64,000 nt of DNA. Origin: Apostichopus japonicus. Its lineage: Eukaryota; Echinodermata; Holothuroidea; Aspidochirotida; Stichopodidae. The DNA is taken from positions 25,093,166-25,157,165 of the forward strand of contig NC_092579.1 of NCBI RefSeq assembly GCF_037975245.1, given 5' to 3'. Made by a program: the position numbers and the translations under genes. Every line of letters begins with the position of its first letter. Within the stretch, counting starts at the first letter, position 1. Shown piece after piece: positions 23,450-35,258 of the stretch. The notes under the pieces were generated by a model. It did no database searches. It saw nothing but the letters and a program-made list of their open reading frames with translations, and was not told the DNA's origin.

Positions 23450-26400
23450 TTGAGACGTGGACAGTTGATGGTGGCTAGGGCACTCGTGGACCCGTCTAAG
23501 GGAGTGATTCCTTTAAGGCTGATGAATGTGACAGACCAACCAGTTACCCTTTATGAAGGAACTTCTGTCGGGCAATGCCAGCCCGTCGAGCTAGTCGACA
23601 GTATCGCTTCTGAGCGGGCGAAATGCCGGACAGTGACTAAAGGGGAGAGGTCAGGAGCTAGAGGGATAACTGCGTTGGGGGAACACCTCGAAATTCTAGC
23701 CGAAAAGAGTTGCATTGACCTTTCGAAGGAAGAGGCGGATAGGGTAAGGCAGCTTCTTGCGGATAACGCAAATGTTTTCGCTCGATCTAAAGAAGACCTT
23801 GGTCGTACAGACTTGGTTAAACACGAGATCGATACTGGTACTGCGAAACCCATCCGCCAGGCGCCTAGACGGCTAACTATTCATAAGAAGGCGGAAGCTG
23901 ACAAAGAACTCGACAAAATGCTAAGACAAGGAGTCATCGAACCCTCAAATAGTGCCTGGTCCTCCTCGGTGGTGCTTGTGAAGAAGAAAGATGGTTCGCT
24001 TCGATATTGTATAGATTACAGGAAACTGAACAATGTGACGACGAAGGACTCTTACCCCCTCCCCCGGATCGATGATTCCCTCGACACGCTGGCGGGTTCG
24101 AAGTGGTTCTCTACTCTGGACCTAGCAAGGGGGTATTGGCAGGTCGAAGTAGCAGAACAGGATCGTCATAAGACGGCGTTTGTAACTAAAAGGGGTTTGT
24201 TTCAATTCAAGGTTCTTCCTTTCGGTCTGTGCAATGCCCCCGCAACTTTCGAACGGTTAATGGAGAGGGTTCTAAGAGGACTTCAGTGGCAGACCTGTTT
24301 ACTCTATCTTGACGATGTAATTGTCTACGGAACGTCGTTTGATCAGGCTTTGACCAGACTTACTGAAGTTTTCCAACGGTTTCTGGACGCTAAGTTGAAG
24401 CTGAACCCATCGAAATGTTGCTTGTTTCAGCGAGAAGTCAGTTACCTAGGGCACATTGTTTCCAGTAAAGGTATTGTGCCCAATCCTGAGAAAATTACAG
24501 CTGTTGTCGACTGGCCAACACCTTGTTCTGTGACGGAAGTTCGTAGCTTTATCGGACTTTGCTCGTACTACCGACGGTTCATTCAGGGATTTTCCAGAGT
24601 GTGTGCGGCTTTGTTCAGGTTAACAGAAAAGGAAACAAAGTTTGTCTGGTGTGATGAATGCGATCTGGCTTTTAAGAAGCTAAAACATGCTTTGACCACC
24701 AGTCCCATACTAGCCTACCCAGAAGAAAAAGGGACTTTCATTTTGGACACAGACGCCAGCAACCTAGCCTACGGATCAGTCCTCTCCCAGCGCAAGGAAG
24801 GAAACACACAAGATTGTGTAATAGCTTATTTTAGTAAGGCAATGTTGAAAGCAGAAAGGAATTACTGTGTCACAAGAAAGGAACTTTTGGCGATAGTGGC
24901 ATCGGTAAAACATTTTCACCATTATCTATATGGTGCAAAGTTTCTAATCCGTACTGATCGTGGGGCTCTTCGTTGGCTGACAAACTTTAAAAACCCAGAA
25001 GGTCAACTTGCAAGATCGCTGGAAACCCTTTCCATATATCATTATGAAATTCAGCACCACCCGGGTAGACTACATGGTAACGCCGACGCCATGTCCAGGA
25101 GGCCTTGCACTGATTGTCGGTTTTGCACCAACTCCGAGGCAAAGGAAGAAGTAGCAAAAACAGAGACGGGAAATATCTTTGCAATCACTAATGCGCCCGC
25201 AACACTCCCAGACTCAGATGCTACTGGTTCACAGTCGGAGGTGGTCAATCAGAACGAAGTGTCGCCCTGGTACCACAAACACACTCAAGCTGAATTAAGA
25301 GAGATGCAATTGAACGACAATGATATCGGACCGATCCTACTATGGAAAGACGTACAGGAGTCGAGGCCTGACTGGGAGCAGGTATCACCTGGCAGTCCTG
25401 CACTTAAAAACTATTGGGGCCAATGGGACAGGCTGAAACGTAAAGAGGGTGTGCTTTATCGGGAGCTTGAATCCGACTCTGGTAACTCTGTAATGCTGCA
25501 GCTGATTGTACCGAAGAAATTGCAGCAGGAAATATTGACGCAGGCACACAACCACAGGCTTTCGGGTCACCTGATGGCGAAGAAAACGCTGGGCCGAATA
25601 AGAGATAAGTTCTACTGGAGTGGTTACCGGCGAAGTGTAGAGAACTGGTGTAGGGGTTGTGATCAATGTGCATCAAGGAAGGGACCGAGCAAGAAATTTA
25701 ACGCAGAACTTAAACAGTACGGATCAGGTCATTCGATGCAACGATGTGCTATGGACATCATGGGACCGCTGCCGAAGTCGACTCGTGGAAACCGCTACGT
25801 TCTCGTGATTGTCGACTATTTAACTAAATGGGCAGAGGCGTATCCGATGGCTGATATGGAGGCCGAAACAGTTGCCCGACTGTTAGTAGAACTGTTTATC
25901 TGTAGGTACGGAGTACCTAATGAATTACACACCGACCAGGGCAGGCAATTCGAGTCAGAGCTATTTCAACACATGTGTCAGTTGCTCGACATCAACAAAA
26001 CAAGAACGACACCATTCCATCCTCAATCTGATGGGATGGTTGAAAGGTTTAATCAAACGTTAGCAGAGATGTTATCGGCTGTTGTCGCCAAAGACCAACT
26101 TGATTGGGATTCTTGGATTCCGTACGTGCTAATGGCCTACCGTTCGGCATAACATTAAAGCACTGGGTTCTCCCCGGCTGAACTGATGCTTGGGCGCAAA
26201 CTGGGACTCCCACTCAGCACCACAGTCCCCACACCACCGGACGACGTCGGAACCACTTCTACAACCATTCCGAAATTTCTAACAGAACTAGAGGGAACTC
26301 TGCACGAAGTGCATGAACTTGCGAGAAAACGGTTGAAACTCTCTAGTGAGAAGCAGAAAAGTTCCATGACAAGGCCGTACATACCCATACCTATAAAGCA

Positions 26401-26668
26401 GGAGACATAATTTGGCTCTTAAACACCAAGAGAAAGAAAGGTGTGTCTCCCAAGTTACAGAAACGATGGGACGGTCTGGGACGGGTTATCAAGAAACTAA
26501 CGGATGTTGTATATCGAGTGCAGATGGGACCTAAGAAGAAACCAACCGTTGTACACCATAACCGCCTAAAACCGTATGTAGGAGACGATCCACCATTGTG
26601 GTTACTCAAACCACTGAAAACTCAGTCTTTAACGCCCCTGGTTGTACCCACTATAGAGGAACTGTGAA
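23450..26668 (+). pseudogene. pol: pol polyprotein: RT, RNase H, integrase; no protease
   Basis: The open part is 23,450-26,152 (900 codons). Residues 7-45 (LMVARALVDPSKGVIPLRL, TLYEGTSVG) are the linker that normally follows the protease. RT spans about 125-320 with LDLARGYWQV, FGLCNAPATF and catalytic YLDD at 286-289. RNase H has FILDTDAS at about 430. Integrase has an HHCC finger (HNHRLSGH...CRGCDQC, about 700-745), then the catalytic D of AMDIMG, D of HTDQGRQF and E of MVERFNQ. TAA codons at 26,150-26,152 and 26,156-26,158 break the frame before STGFSPAELMLGRK. A frameshift near 26,365 moves the integrase tail (KAGDIIWLL...GRVIKKLTDVVYRV...HHNRLKPY) to another frame ending at about 26,667. 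Only 66 bases separate gag and pol, so no protease with its D[ST]G site can fit. Confidence 0.92.
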
Positions 26669-29600
26669 AGCACTAAGACAGAGAAGAAACTATCACCTCT
26701 ACCACCTCTTGTCCAAAAGTTATTCCCGGGGAAAACATAAACAAAAGAGGGAAGTCCTAACCACCGGACGATATCCCGCTGGGGAAGATACCCACGTAGC
26801 GCCCTACCATCGAAGGCCGTTGTTTATTACCGTCACTCATACCAACACCTGCGGAGTTACCAACACTGCAAGACCATTTGCTGACACTGTGTTTAATTGT
26901 TTTTTTTTTTTGTCTACGATTTCCTGGAGACTCCAGATTCACTCAATATGTAGTGTTCTGGATAGGGCAGCTTGTCGGCAGCGTTGGAATGAGAGTACAT
27001 TACCTGACCGGATAAAATAGAGCTGTATTGCAGAGCTCGTCTGACAGTTTAAGAACTGGCACCATTGTAAGTAGAAACTTGTTATATTAATCTGTTCTGT
27101 ATATGTAATATTTGGGATGCAACCACTTTAAAGTTTGTATACTTTTGGAGGTGCACAAAAGTCAGTTTAATTTTGTGTAGTAATTTTTCATTATGTTGTA
27201 TAGTAAAAGTCACGCCTTAATTGACTTTCCTTAAGAAAGTGGATGTTTGCTATGATTGTAATAGTGATGGTGACTTTTATAGCACTACAAATTAATTCAA
27301 ACTAATCTTGGCAGAGAGTGGTTATATGTTTAGTGTAGTGAACATGAGGTTAGTGGGCATAAAGGAAAGTTACAATGTGCTCACCATAGCTTTGGAGTAG
27401 GAATGTATATATGTTTGAGTTTAACCAATTTTTTGTTTGTATGTGGAACAAACTAAACTTTGTTCAAGATTCATATATGGCTTATTGTTACAAATTTTGT
27501 ATTTTTAATTTATGCAACATATTTAGTATAGTGTATTTGGACAAAGTATTATCAGAGAATTTGATTGTGTATTTTGTTCCGATACAGTGCCACTCTCCTC
27601 ACATTGAGTCGAAGACCGGAAGCTTTTGAGGATAGTTTTTTCACCGACTATAACACCTACCACAACCTGATATCAGCAACCGCATGTCAACAAGTATTGT
27701 CAACATCTTTAGGCAATATTCGTCATAGTGACAACTCAGAATTCATTTTTTTTTAAGATAAATGTTAAATCAGAATTTCATGATGTAAAGGGGGGAAAGC
27801 TCTTCAGACTAGAAGAGGTAGTCTCATTCTTTTATAGAGAAAAGAATATCCTATAAATATATATATTAAGACTAAATTTATACGTACCAGTTTGCTCTCT
27901 CGCGATTGAAAAAGATCCAGGGGTATCGAAACTTTGGAAAGTCTTAAACTTTTCAGTAGTTAAGCTAAATCTAGCATATGTCATCCTCTGGTAAAGATTG
28001 CGCCAAAGCAATCCGTTATCTCTAAGTATTCAGGAGTCATATGTGTTCTTAAGCAGTATTACAGAACGTTGTAACCTTTATTTTCCATGTTCCTTTATTT
28101 TTATTATTTTAAGGAGAAAGTTCCTCCTCAATAAATACATATTCACTTAAGAAGTTGAATTTATAAAACTTGTTCTGTATCATTACTTGGTTGGAGTATT
28201 TCTTTTTTACATTGCATATTGATTTTGGATAGCCGCTAGGCGAATGTGTCGCATTGCCACTTGCATTTTTTTGTGGGTGACAGCGAGTAACCGCCATTCA
28301 ACTACAAATGCATTGGCAGGGCCTTCCACTAGTGCCGGTGAAGGGACCTCTACCGTTCCCCACCTCAAATCCCCACCGAGGCCCCAGCGGAAAACTGACG
28401 GTCCATGGGTGGCCGATGTTGTCCGAACTACTTGGGACACCGCATTCAAAACATGGATTGCCATGAACGGACGACCCACAACAGAGGGATGTTCCCCCCA
28501 CCCCACAGGTGTCACCTGCGAAGCGGCCTTCGTCAGTCGATGGTGAGGAAAACGCCTGCGAAATAATAACTTGAGCGAGCGAATCTCCACTGTTGTCTTG
28601 CCGAACGGACAAATTTACGTAACGGTCAACAAATTTGAACACAAAGCTTGAAATAGAACTCACATGTCCAAATTAGAGAGGAGGCAGATACAGCAACAAA
28701 ACGCAAAATCTTTCCCTGCCTGATAATCGCGGTGTTATCTTTCATTACTTTAGAAATTTTAGCGACGCTTATACCACACAAACCACTTCTGCTTGTTTCT
28801 GTTTTATTTAGTAACCACCCAGTTTGATTGTCTGTGGACCGCGGTAACTTATATTTTACGTGTTTTAATTTGGACGCTCTGCTATACAGTACTTACTTTT
28901 CATGGAGTTAAAAGTTTACTAGTTGTTCATGGACAGTTGGACACTCAAAGATTTATTTTGTTATACTTTTACATGGACGATTTGTATTACTTGTTTATAA
29001 ATATTTTCCATTCATGTGTTCTGTTTGGATCGTATACAGGTCAGTACTGTATTCATGTTGCTAATTAGCTGATGTAGGTTGTAACTTGAATTTTGATTTT
29101 TGTTTTTTTTTGCCGTTAAATGCGAGGACGCATTTGATTCTTTGGCGGGAAGGGGTAGTAAAATCAAAATAATGTTTTATCCTGCTGTATTTAAGCGTTG
29201 CATGGGTGACACTCAAATTGTTGTGTTGCTGTTGTTCTCTATCGTTGTTTATTTTGTTTGTCTGTCAGGTGTGGCAGAGTGGGTTAGCAGTAGTTTCTGC
29301 ACAGATGACGTCAAAGTCAGACATTATTGCGAAATGTATATAACCGTGCGACATTTAAGTTTTTATCATTGAGTTTTCTTCTCCTGAGTTTGTTTCCAAC
29401 AATCAAGTTTTACTATTTTTCAAATACTTTGTTTATGTTTACTTTTATACTTTTCATTTTTTATTTATTTTCCATGCTATTTTATTTTGAATTTATGTTT
29501 GTTAACCTCGTTTAGAGTAACATTTGATTGTTAAGTTTGTTCTTGCATACGTGAACGTTTACTTTGCGGGTTATGCACTTGATAGGTATTCCGTTGTTTC

Positions 29601-29693
29601 GATTTATGAGGTATTCCATTTTGATTTAGGTTACACATTTAGTTCATGTTTTAGATGGTAAGAAATGCGAGGACGCATTATCTTGGGTGGGAA
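26669..29693 (+). other. Long 3' region of the LTR element
   Basis: About 3 kb between pol and the hAT insertion. It is AT-rich with many T runs and no recognised env, integrase or other domain. It contains the unrecognised open frame at 28,244-28,546 and two copies of AAATGCGAGGACGCATT (29,118-29,134 and 29,663-29,679), each followed by a purine-rich stretch. Confidence 0.6.
28244..28657 (+). CDS. Unrecognised open frame in the LTR element tail
   Basis: A GC-richer island inside the AT-rich 3' region. The frame from 28,244 reads 100 codons (GPSTSAGEGTSTVPHLKS, GPWVADVVRTTWDTAFKTWI). After its stop another frame reads SERISTVVLPNGQIYVTVNK and closes at about 28,651. The two could be one frameshifted ORF. 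The antisense strand is also open (28,207-28,590), as GC-rich stretches often are. No family is recognised. It may be an accessory ORF of the element or captured sequence. Confidence 0.3.
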
Positions 29694-30668
29694 CACTGGC
29701 GGATCCAAGGGGGGGCCAAGGGGGGCCATGGCCCCCCCAAAGGTGAGCCAAAAAGTGTTTCCGAACATCCGCTAAATCATATGATTGGAAATTAAAAAAA
29801 TCGAGAGGAATAGCAGTGGTAGACTAGTCTAAACCTTTTCGTTTTCTGCTTTAAAATTAAATGCAGAGCTCCCAACTGACCCGCAATTCGCGGGAATTAG
29901 ACCCGCAGTCTAACACCCAAACCCGCTGACCCGCACAAGCGTCCGAAAAAAACGCATTGTAATTGTCAAGTATACATAAAAAAATTTGCATCAAATTTTG
30001 ACTTAGCAACCATCATTTCTTTAGCATTTAGCATAATAGAGTATAAAACCTCCTTTACAGCACCAATTGAACCTTTGAATTGGGGCGAGCAGCGAACATT
30101 TTCATGCCACGGGAAAGAATGAATTATCACCTACTATTCAATTTATTGATGTTACACACAAAAAAATGCATATTTCTCAGAAAATTTTGGGTGACAAAAG
30201 CCTTTCTAAGTGCCACCATTGTACATGTAGGCATCACCAGGATTCCAAAAAAAATCAAAAGGCGAGGGGGACACCCCTCCCCTTATACCCCTCCCCCAGG
30301 ACGGCGATTCGTGGCATGGACCAGCATTTGCCTTCTCAAGAGTTGGGGGCTATGTAAATGTATGAGCATGAGGATTTACAGTTTAACACCATTTTGCAGT
30401 TACAGGCTGGTTGTAAGAAATTTATAACCTATGAGAAATAAAATTTCTTGAGAAAGATGATCCCAACTTTGTTTTATAAATATTTTAGAAAATTACACCT
30501 GGGAAACATTTTTTTTAGAAGTAAATTAACATCACCATTGTACATTTTTGTCGCACCAAATTGCATCTGAGGGTATTCAGCAATAGAAAAATCCCCTTAA
30601 ACCCCTCCCCCATATCACTCTAATGCCACATTGGCCCCTCCCAAACAAAGGCCCTGGATCCGCCAGTG
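29694..30668 (+). mobile_element. hAT-type element in the polypurine tract
   Basis: Perfect inverted ends CACTGGCGGATCC and GGATCCGCCAGTG with a perfect 8-bp duplication GGTGGGAA (29,686-29,693 and 30,669-30,676). The interior has C-rich tracts (CCCCTCCCCC) and no transposase frame. The duplicated target is the purine tract next to the 3' LTR, so one copy of the tract remains adjacent to the LTR. Confidence 0.88.
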
Positions 30669-30679
30669 GGTGGGAAGAG
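30667..30679 (+). promoter_or_regulatory. Polypurine tract of the LTR element
   Basis: GGGTGGGAAGAG immediately precedes the 3' LTR (TGTTAC at 30,680). It is the expected plus-strand primer site for gypsy elements. Most of it is the right-hand target duplication of the hAT element. Confidence 0.7.
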
Positions 30680-31577
30680 TGTTACGAGAAAACAACCTAA
30701 TTTTCTCGTGTGTACGTATTTTCTATTTACCGTTATAAAATGTTTCTTACGTAATGTTTAAGCTAGGTCTCTAGTTTGTGTAACTTGAGTATCAGTTTAT
30801 TGCTGGCTGTGAGAGTTGGTTCTTCCTGCCGGGGCTTTATGTACACAGTTCCGGTGGACAAGGCCGCTTTTGTTCTTAGTATACGGGGAACTGTTGCAAT
30901 CTTACTGGCTATTTCATAATTGGTCAGTTAATCGTGTATAGGATTCTACACAGTTACGGGGGTATTTATAATGCCGTGCAAGGAGCGTTTTTAGGCATTA
31001 AGTTGCGATATATTTAGTGTAATTTGCTAGGCACAATCTATGCCGAATTTGTACGCTGTTTTAGGGACTTAGGTTATTTTTGGCTTCTGCAGAGGGATGA
31101 GTTATGCACTCTGCAGTTGCACTGCGTAACTGCTTGTGCCTGCGCAAGGTCGTCACAGCGTAGGGTTCGCGGGCTGACGAATATCATCGTTAGCTGCGTT
31201 GCGTTGTCCTTACGCTGCGTCGCCCTTGACGCAGTACCTATAGATTAACTGCGTTGCGCCTGCGCTGCGTTGTCTTTGACGCAGCGCCTATAGTTAGCTG
31301 CGCTGCTAGGCAGCTTACATATAAGGGCTAGTTTATGTACGCCACCATTGCTATTGTGTTTAGGTTACTGTATTAATTTCTGTATATATTATTTGTTTAT
31401 TATGCTTTACGAAAGATGTACGGCAGGTACATTGTTTATCTAATTATACTTTTTAAACTCTTAATGTACTGTTAGTGTACTTCTTTTCAACGGTGTCCTC
31501 CAGTCTCTTTCTACAACCCCCCTTCCTCAATTGCCAACTGGGTACTTCACCATAGCACCGAAACGGAAAGCGTTACA
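30680..31577 (+). repeat. 3' LTR
   Basis: 898 bp, starting TGTTACGAGAAAACAACC and ending AGCGTTACA (TG...CA). It lacks the ~90-bp block and the 39-bp duplication of the 5' LTR. It is followed by ATATGATTC, which continues the interrupted large repeat. Confidence 0.92.
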
Positions 31578-32313
31578 ATATGATTCATTTGATTTTAATT
31601 GCAAAAGAGACATTCAGGCTCATAGCCAAGGTAACTGGGTTGGAGCCAGCACAAATGTTATGTTTGTTTATTCACCGAGATTGTAACTTGCACTCATTGT
31701 AATAACTAAATATTATTGTTCAAATCTGGGAGAAAGTAGACCCCTTAATGATGCCCCTAACATGTTAAACTAGAAATATAGCTCACACTCAAAATTTGCC
31801 AAAAATGTCAGTCTTGGCTGATATGAAACTATATGCAAATGACAACCTGATCAGATGACAACTACAGTATTGGCAGTGATGAGTACTATCTTTAAGCAGT
31901 GCAAATATGTACAAATGATGCCACATCATCATGAAACATAAAAAAAAAACATAAGGAAAGAATAAATGTGCAATTTTTGAACACAAACTGCCTCAGACAG
32001 GTAGGTAGCACATTCTACAAGATTGGTAAATGTCTTCTTTTTCAGAGATAAGGAAAAATACTACTGTTATCATTAACTTGTGGGGTTTGAAAATTTTTCG
32101 CATTTACAGACCTCCAGTGGCTGTATTATCACCATATTTAGCACTATATGTCTATGTCATTATTATTACATAATACAATAAATGAATAAACGTGTCCAAT
32201 GTCCTAAATCCGGTTGGTCATATACAGTCCTACAGTAGTAGACTGCAGACCTAGTTGAAATGTAGACTTAGTTACAGCATGGAATGGTTACAGTATGTAC
32301 ATCAAAAAATTAC

Positions 32314-32463
32314 CTGTCTCCACTGGGGTACAGCTGCTGGAGTGCATTGCTGCATCAGCCTCTGTTGGACATAGCCTTTTGTTGAGGAACTGGTGTTATC
32401 TTTTCTGGTGGATCAGTTTGGATACCAACCTCTTGAGTTTCTTAATTGGGCACACACCTTCAA
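32314..32463 (-). pseudogene. Possible 150-nt exon of a minus-strand host gene, carrying a stop
   Basis: A pyrimidine-rich acceptor (TTTGTCTTTTTCAG) and a donor CAG|GTAATT bound 150 nt. In phase 1, which matches the donor of the first-exon candidate at 36,063-36,192, the frame reads EGVCPIKKLKRLVSKLIHQK, then TAA in place of the CAA seen in copy 1, then HQFLNKRLCPTEADAAMHSS. The phase agreement and the preserved codon pattern suggest an exon, now broken by a nonsense change or not used. No protein family is recognised. Confidence 0.35.
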
Positions 32464-32618
32464 CTGAAAAAGACAAATAATACCGGGATGTGCAAAGTTA
32501 ATAATATACCAGAATGCATACTGTACAGCAGGAAAGTGCTCATGAATATTTGAGTGCCGGGCAGATTGTGCGGTACTATGATCCACACCCTGGGAGAGGG
32601 ATCTCATGGGTGGGGTAC

Positions 32619-33089
32619 CAGTGGCGGCAGAACCGGGGGGCTTGGGGGGGCTCAGCCCCCCTCAATGAAAAAGTTGAGGGGGCAAATGCATGATAAGCCC
32701 CCCAATATTTACCAAGGCTCCGAAACGTGCATCTGCCCATTTTTCAATGCATACTTGTTGATCTGTCCGATGCACACGTATACTATATATAGGTGTAATA
32801 ATTTTAGTAAATGCTGGGGGACCCTCGGCCCGTCCCCTGGCTATAGACCACATTGTCACCCCAACCGCGTCTTCACGCCCCGTGAAAAGTGGAAGCAGTG
32901 AATGTGAGTACCGGTAAGCGCAACACAACTTCATCTTAGGCCAATGACTTGCCTCATTTCGGCCAGTTCTCCAACATCCCTTTACTACCCTCAAAAACGT
33001 CTATACGAGTACACTACGATGGTGGCGCTCCGCTTAGATAGTCACCACACATTAGCCTCCCCAATAATTTTCCCGTTCTGCCGCGCCTG
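32619..33089 (-). mobile_element. hAT-type element, relative of 10,149-10,823
   Basis: Ends CAGTGGCGGCAGAAC and GTTCTGCCGCGCCTG. Flanks TGGGGTAC (32,611-32,618) and TGGAGTAC (33,090-33,097) are an 8-bp duplication with one mismatch. The body matches 10,149-10,823 in opposite orientation. Only half of the palindromic module remains (33,018-33,041). It lies within a larger stretch (about 32,530-33,296) absent from copy 1, so it inserted into, or came with, another insertion. Confidence 0.8.
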
Positions 33090-35258
33090 TGGAGTACACT
33101 CCCCCCCCCCCCCAATGGACAAATTTTGCTTATGAAGTATGCTTAGGGGGTGCTATTTCCTATTCTGTGCCATATATTCTCCCAGATTTTGCTTATGGTA
33201 AAATTTATTAAATTATCATCAAAAAGTGCATACTGTTTGGGCAGGGCGGCATTCAGAACTGCTAGGCGCAGCCGCCCAGTGTGACCACATCCCTGACATA
33301 GTGAATTATACAACTTCCAACATAAATTACTGAATACCACAGTTTGCCCTTCACTTAATAGTCAACAATTCACATCAATTTTGCAAACACAGAACAGTAA
33401 TTATACTACTAGTTACAGAACTTTGCTATTGGCAGCATAAATTCATCACATCTGCTTTATGATTTACAGTATGTATAGTGTCAACTCTGTAAGTATTCAA
33501 GAATGGTTCATTTACTAATCTTTTGTAACCTAAACTAGTGGTGTGCAACAATTTCTATTATATTTTTTATTTCTATGTTAGTAGTATACACCTGCAGTAT
33601 TATTACTTATCTACTAATACCTTACATACACTAAATGTCATAACGTTTGATGTTACAATGGCAATGTCCTAGTAGGCTTGTTCATACACTAATATGTCAC
33701 CAAATTTCATCATGTTCAGGGATGCATAATTGCTTTCAAAATATAGCTAGGCTTTGCTTATTTCCAAGACTAAAACTTACGGCATATTCTACAGGCGTGC
33801 CCTGAACAATGAAACATGATATGGTATACTATGGGCGACCATTCTAGTTCTCTCACAAATCAGTAGTATCACTTTCATTTTGTATAATTTTTAGAACTGC
33901 ATGTTTATGTGTAGAGCTATGAAGCCTATGATGTTGTTATATTTTGGCAAATGTCTTTAATTTCTATATCATGATGAAATTATCAATTATTGTAAAACGG
34001 ACTCAACCACCCCCTCGGAATGGTGCGTCATGTCCGATGAATTGTGTGACTAAGGGGTCCGTCAAAGTGCACATTTGGTGCGTCATTACAACTACAATAT
34101 GTGCGTCAGTGTACATCAATGTGCCATGCAGGGTCCATCATGGTCAGCAAACGATCGGTCAAAATGTTAATTTGGTGTATGTCAAAGACATACAACAATG
34201 TGTCATTTTCACTATGATGCAGGGGTGCATCAATGTTAAAAATTAAATCAAAACTAACCTATTCCAGGGGTCTGAGGGTGTGTCATACAATTGCTAGACC
34301 TGTGCATTATTGGCATCTGCAATTCTAATAGTCATTTTATAATCAAAATAGATTAAAACATACTAAGGAGAAACAATAATTCACACCTATTTTGAGTTGA
34401 ACCATGAGATAAGTCCATTAGAACGATCAATAATGTGTTAGTTCAACCAACACTGAGATTTGAGTAATCCACTAGACTATGTTTCGACTGCATTGTGCAA
34501 TATGTGACTTAAATAGTACACACCATCACATGGTAACCACATAAACTATTGGAACAATAGAGAAGAATATAATGGACCCAGCACACTTTATAGTAGATTA
34601 GTATTTTAACATTATATCTTAGATTGAGTAGATTATAAGAGTACAGTAATTGCAGAATACTGTACCATGTAACTAAATATCATGGTGTATCCTTTAAATT
34701 AAATGTGATAAATTTTGTCGAACATAAAATGGTGGCATTCATAATTATTGGTGACATTGATTTGCTTATGTTGTCCTTGATTTTCTGATTAAACAAGGAT
34801 GATAGCAAACTATCATAAATATGCAAAAATATGTGAACTTCACTGATTCAACAAAGGAGCCTGTAGAGCTAGTGTAGCTTCTTTCTGAGAAGGCTTTTGA
34901 GTTTTGAATTAATTTGGAAAACTTACTTATATCACTTTACACTACAGTTACCAGGAAAAGAGGTAGCCGCTACCGTTTTTTTAAGTTACTACCAAGTTGG
35001 GAGTATTAGGCAATACTCTTATTTGGGAATTAGAAAGAGTTTAAATTCATGCGTACATTTTTTCTTTGCAAGTAGAGAATCATCTACAGCTAAAGTGGCT
35101 ATGCGGATTGACAAGCAAGTGAAGCAAAGTAAATACCCTAGCCTATGCATATTAGACTTAAAAAAGTAAAAAGAACCCAATGCCCTAGTAACTTAATTCA
35201 TCTTGGAGTTGCTCAGGAGATTCAAGGTTATTTCACCACTTAAGAACCCATGCTCAGA

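Larger units (their letters stand above)
18685..31577 (+). mobile_element. Ty3/gypsy LTR retrotransposon, defective
   Basis: A complete insertion runs from 5' LTR to 3' LTR with a 4-bp duplication ATAT (18,681-18,684 and 31,578-31,581). The uninterrupted site is preserved in copy 1 near 7245-7265. Order: LTR, primer-binding site, gag, pol (RT, RNase H, integrase), a 3-4-kb tail and a polypurine tract. The RT-RNaseH-integrase order defines Ty3/gypsy. No env-like protein is recognised. Lesions: a hAT element in gag, stop codons in gag and pol, a frameshift in the integrase C-terminus, no room for a protease, and a hAT element in the polypurine tract. By eye the LTRs differ at about 15-20 positions plus two indels, so the insertion is fairly recent. 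Confidence 0.92.
16881..35258 (+). repeat. Large direct duplication, copy 2
   Basis: Collinear with 4500-16,238. It is longer because of a 12.9-kb LTR retrotransposon (18,685-31,577) and an insertion at about 32,530-33,296 that holds a hAT element. It lacks the LINE, hAT composites, 2.5-kb insertion and SINE of copy 1, so it records their empty sites. Apart from the exon candidate at 32,314-32,463, no conserved coding sequence was identified between the copies. Confidence 0.9.

Noticed and set aside
26598-27020. 140-codon frame after pol
   Set aside because: It overlaps the integrase end in another frame and continues into AT-rich sequence without any env or other domain.
30080-30427. 115-codon frame in the 3' part of the LTR element
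   Set aside because: It lies inside a hAT-type element with C-rich tracts and contains no motif.
35060-35160. Open frames on both strands in a block shared with 16,040-16,160
   Set aside because: Both strands are open for about 35 codons, but the acceptor phase needed on the minus strand gives an immediate stop, and the differences between copies do not favour either strand.
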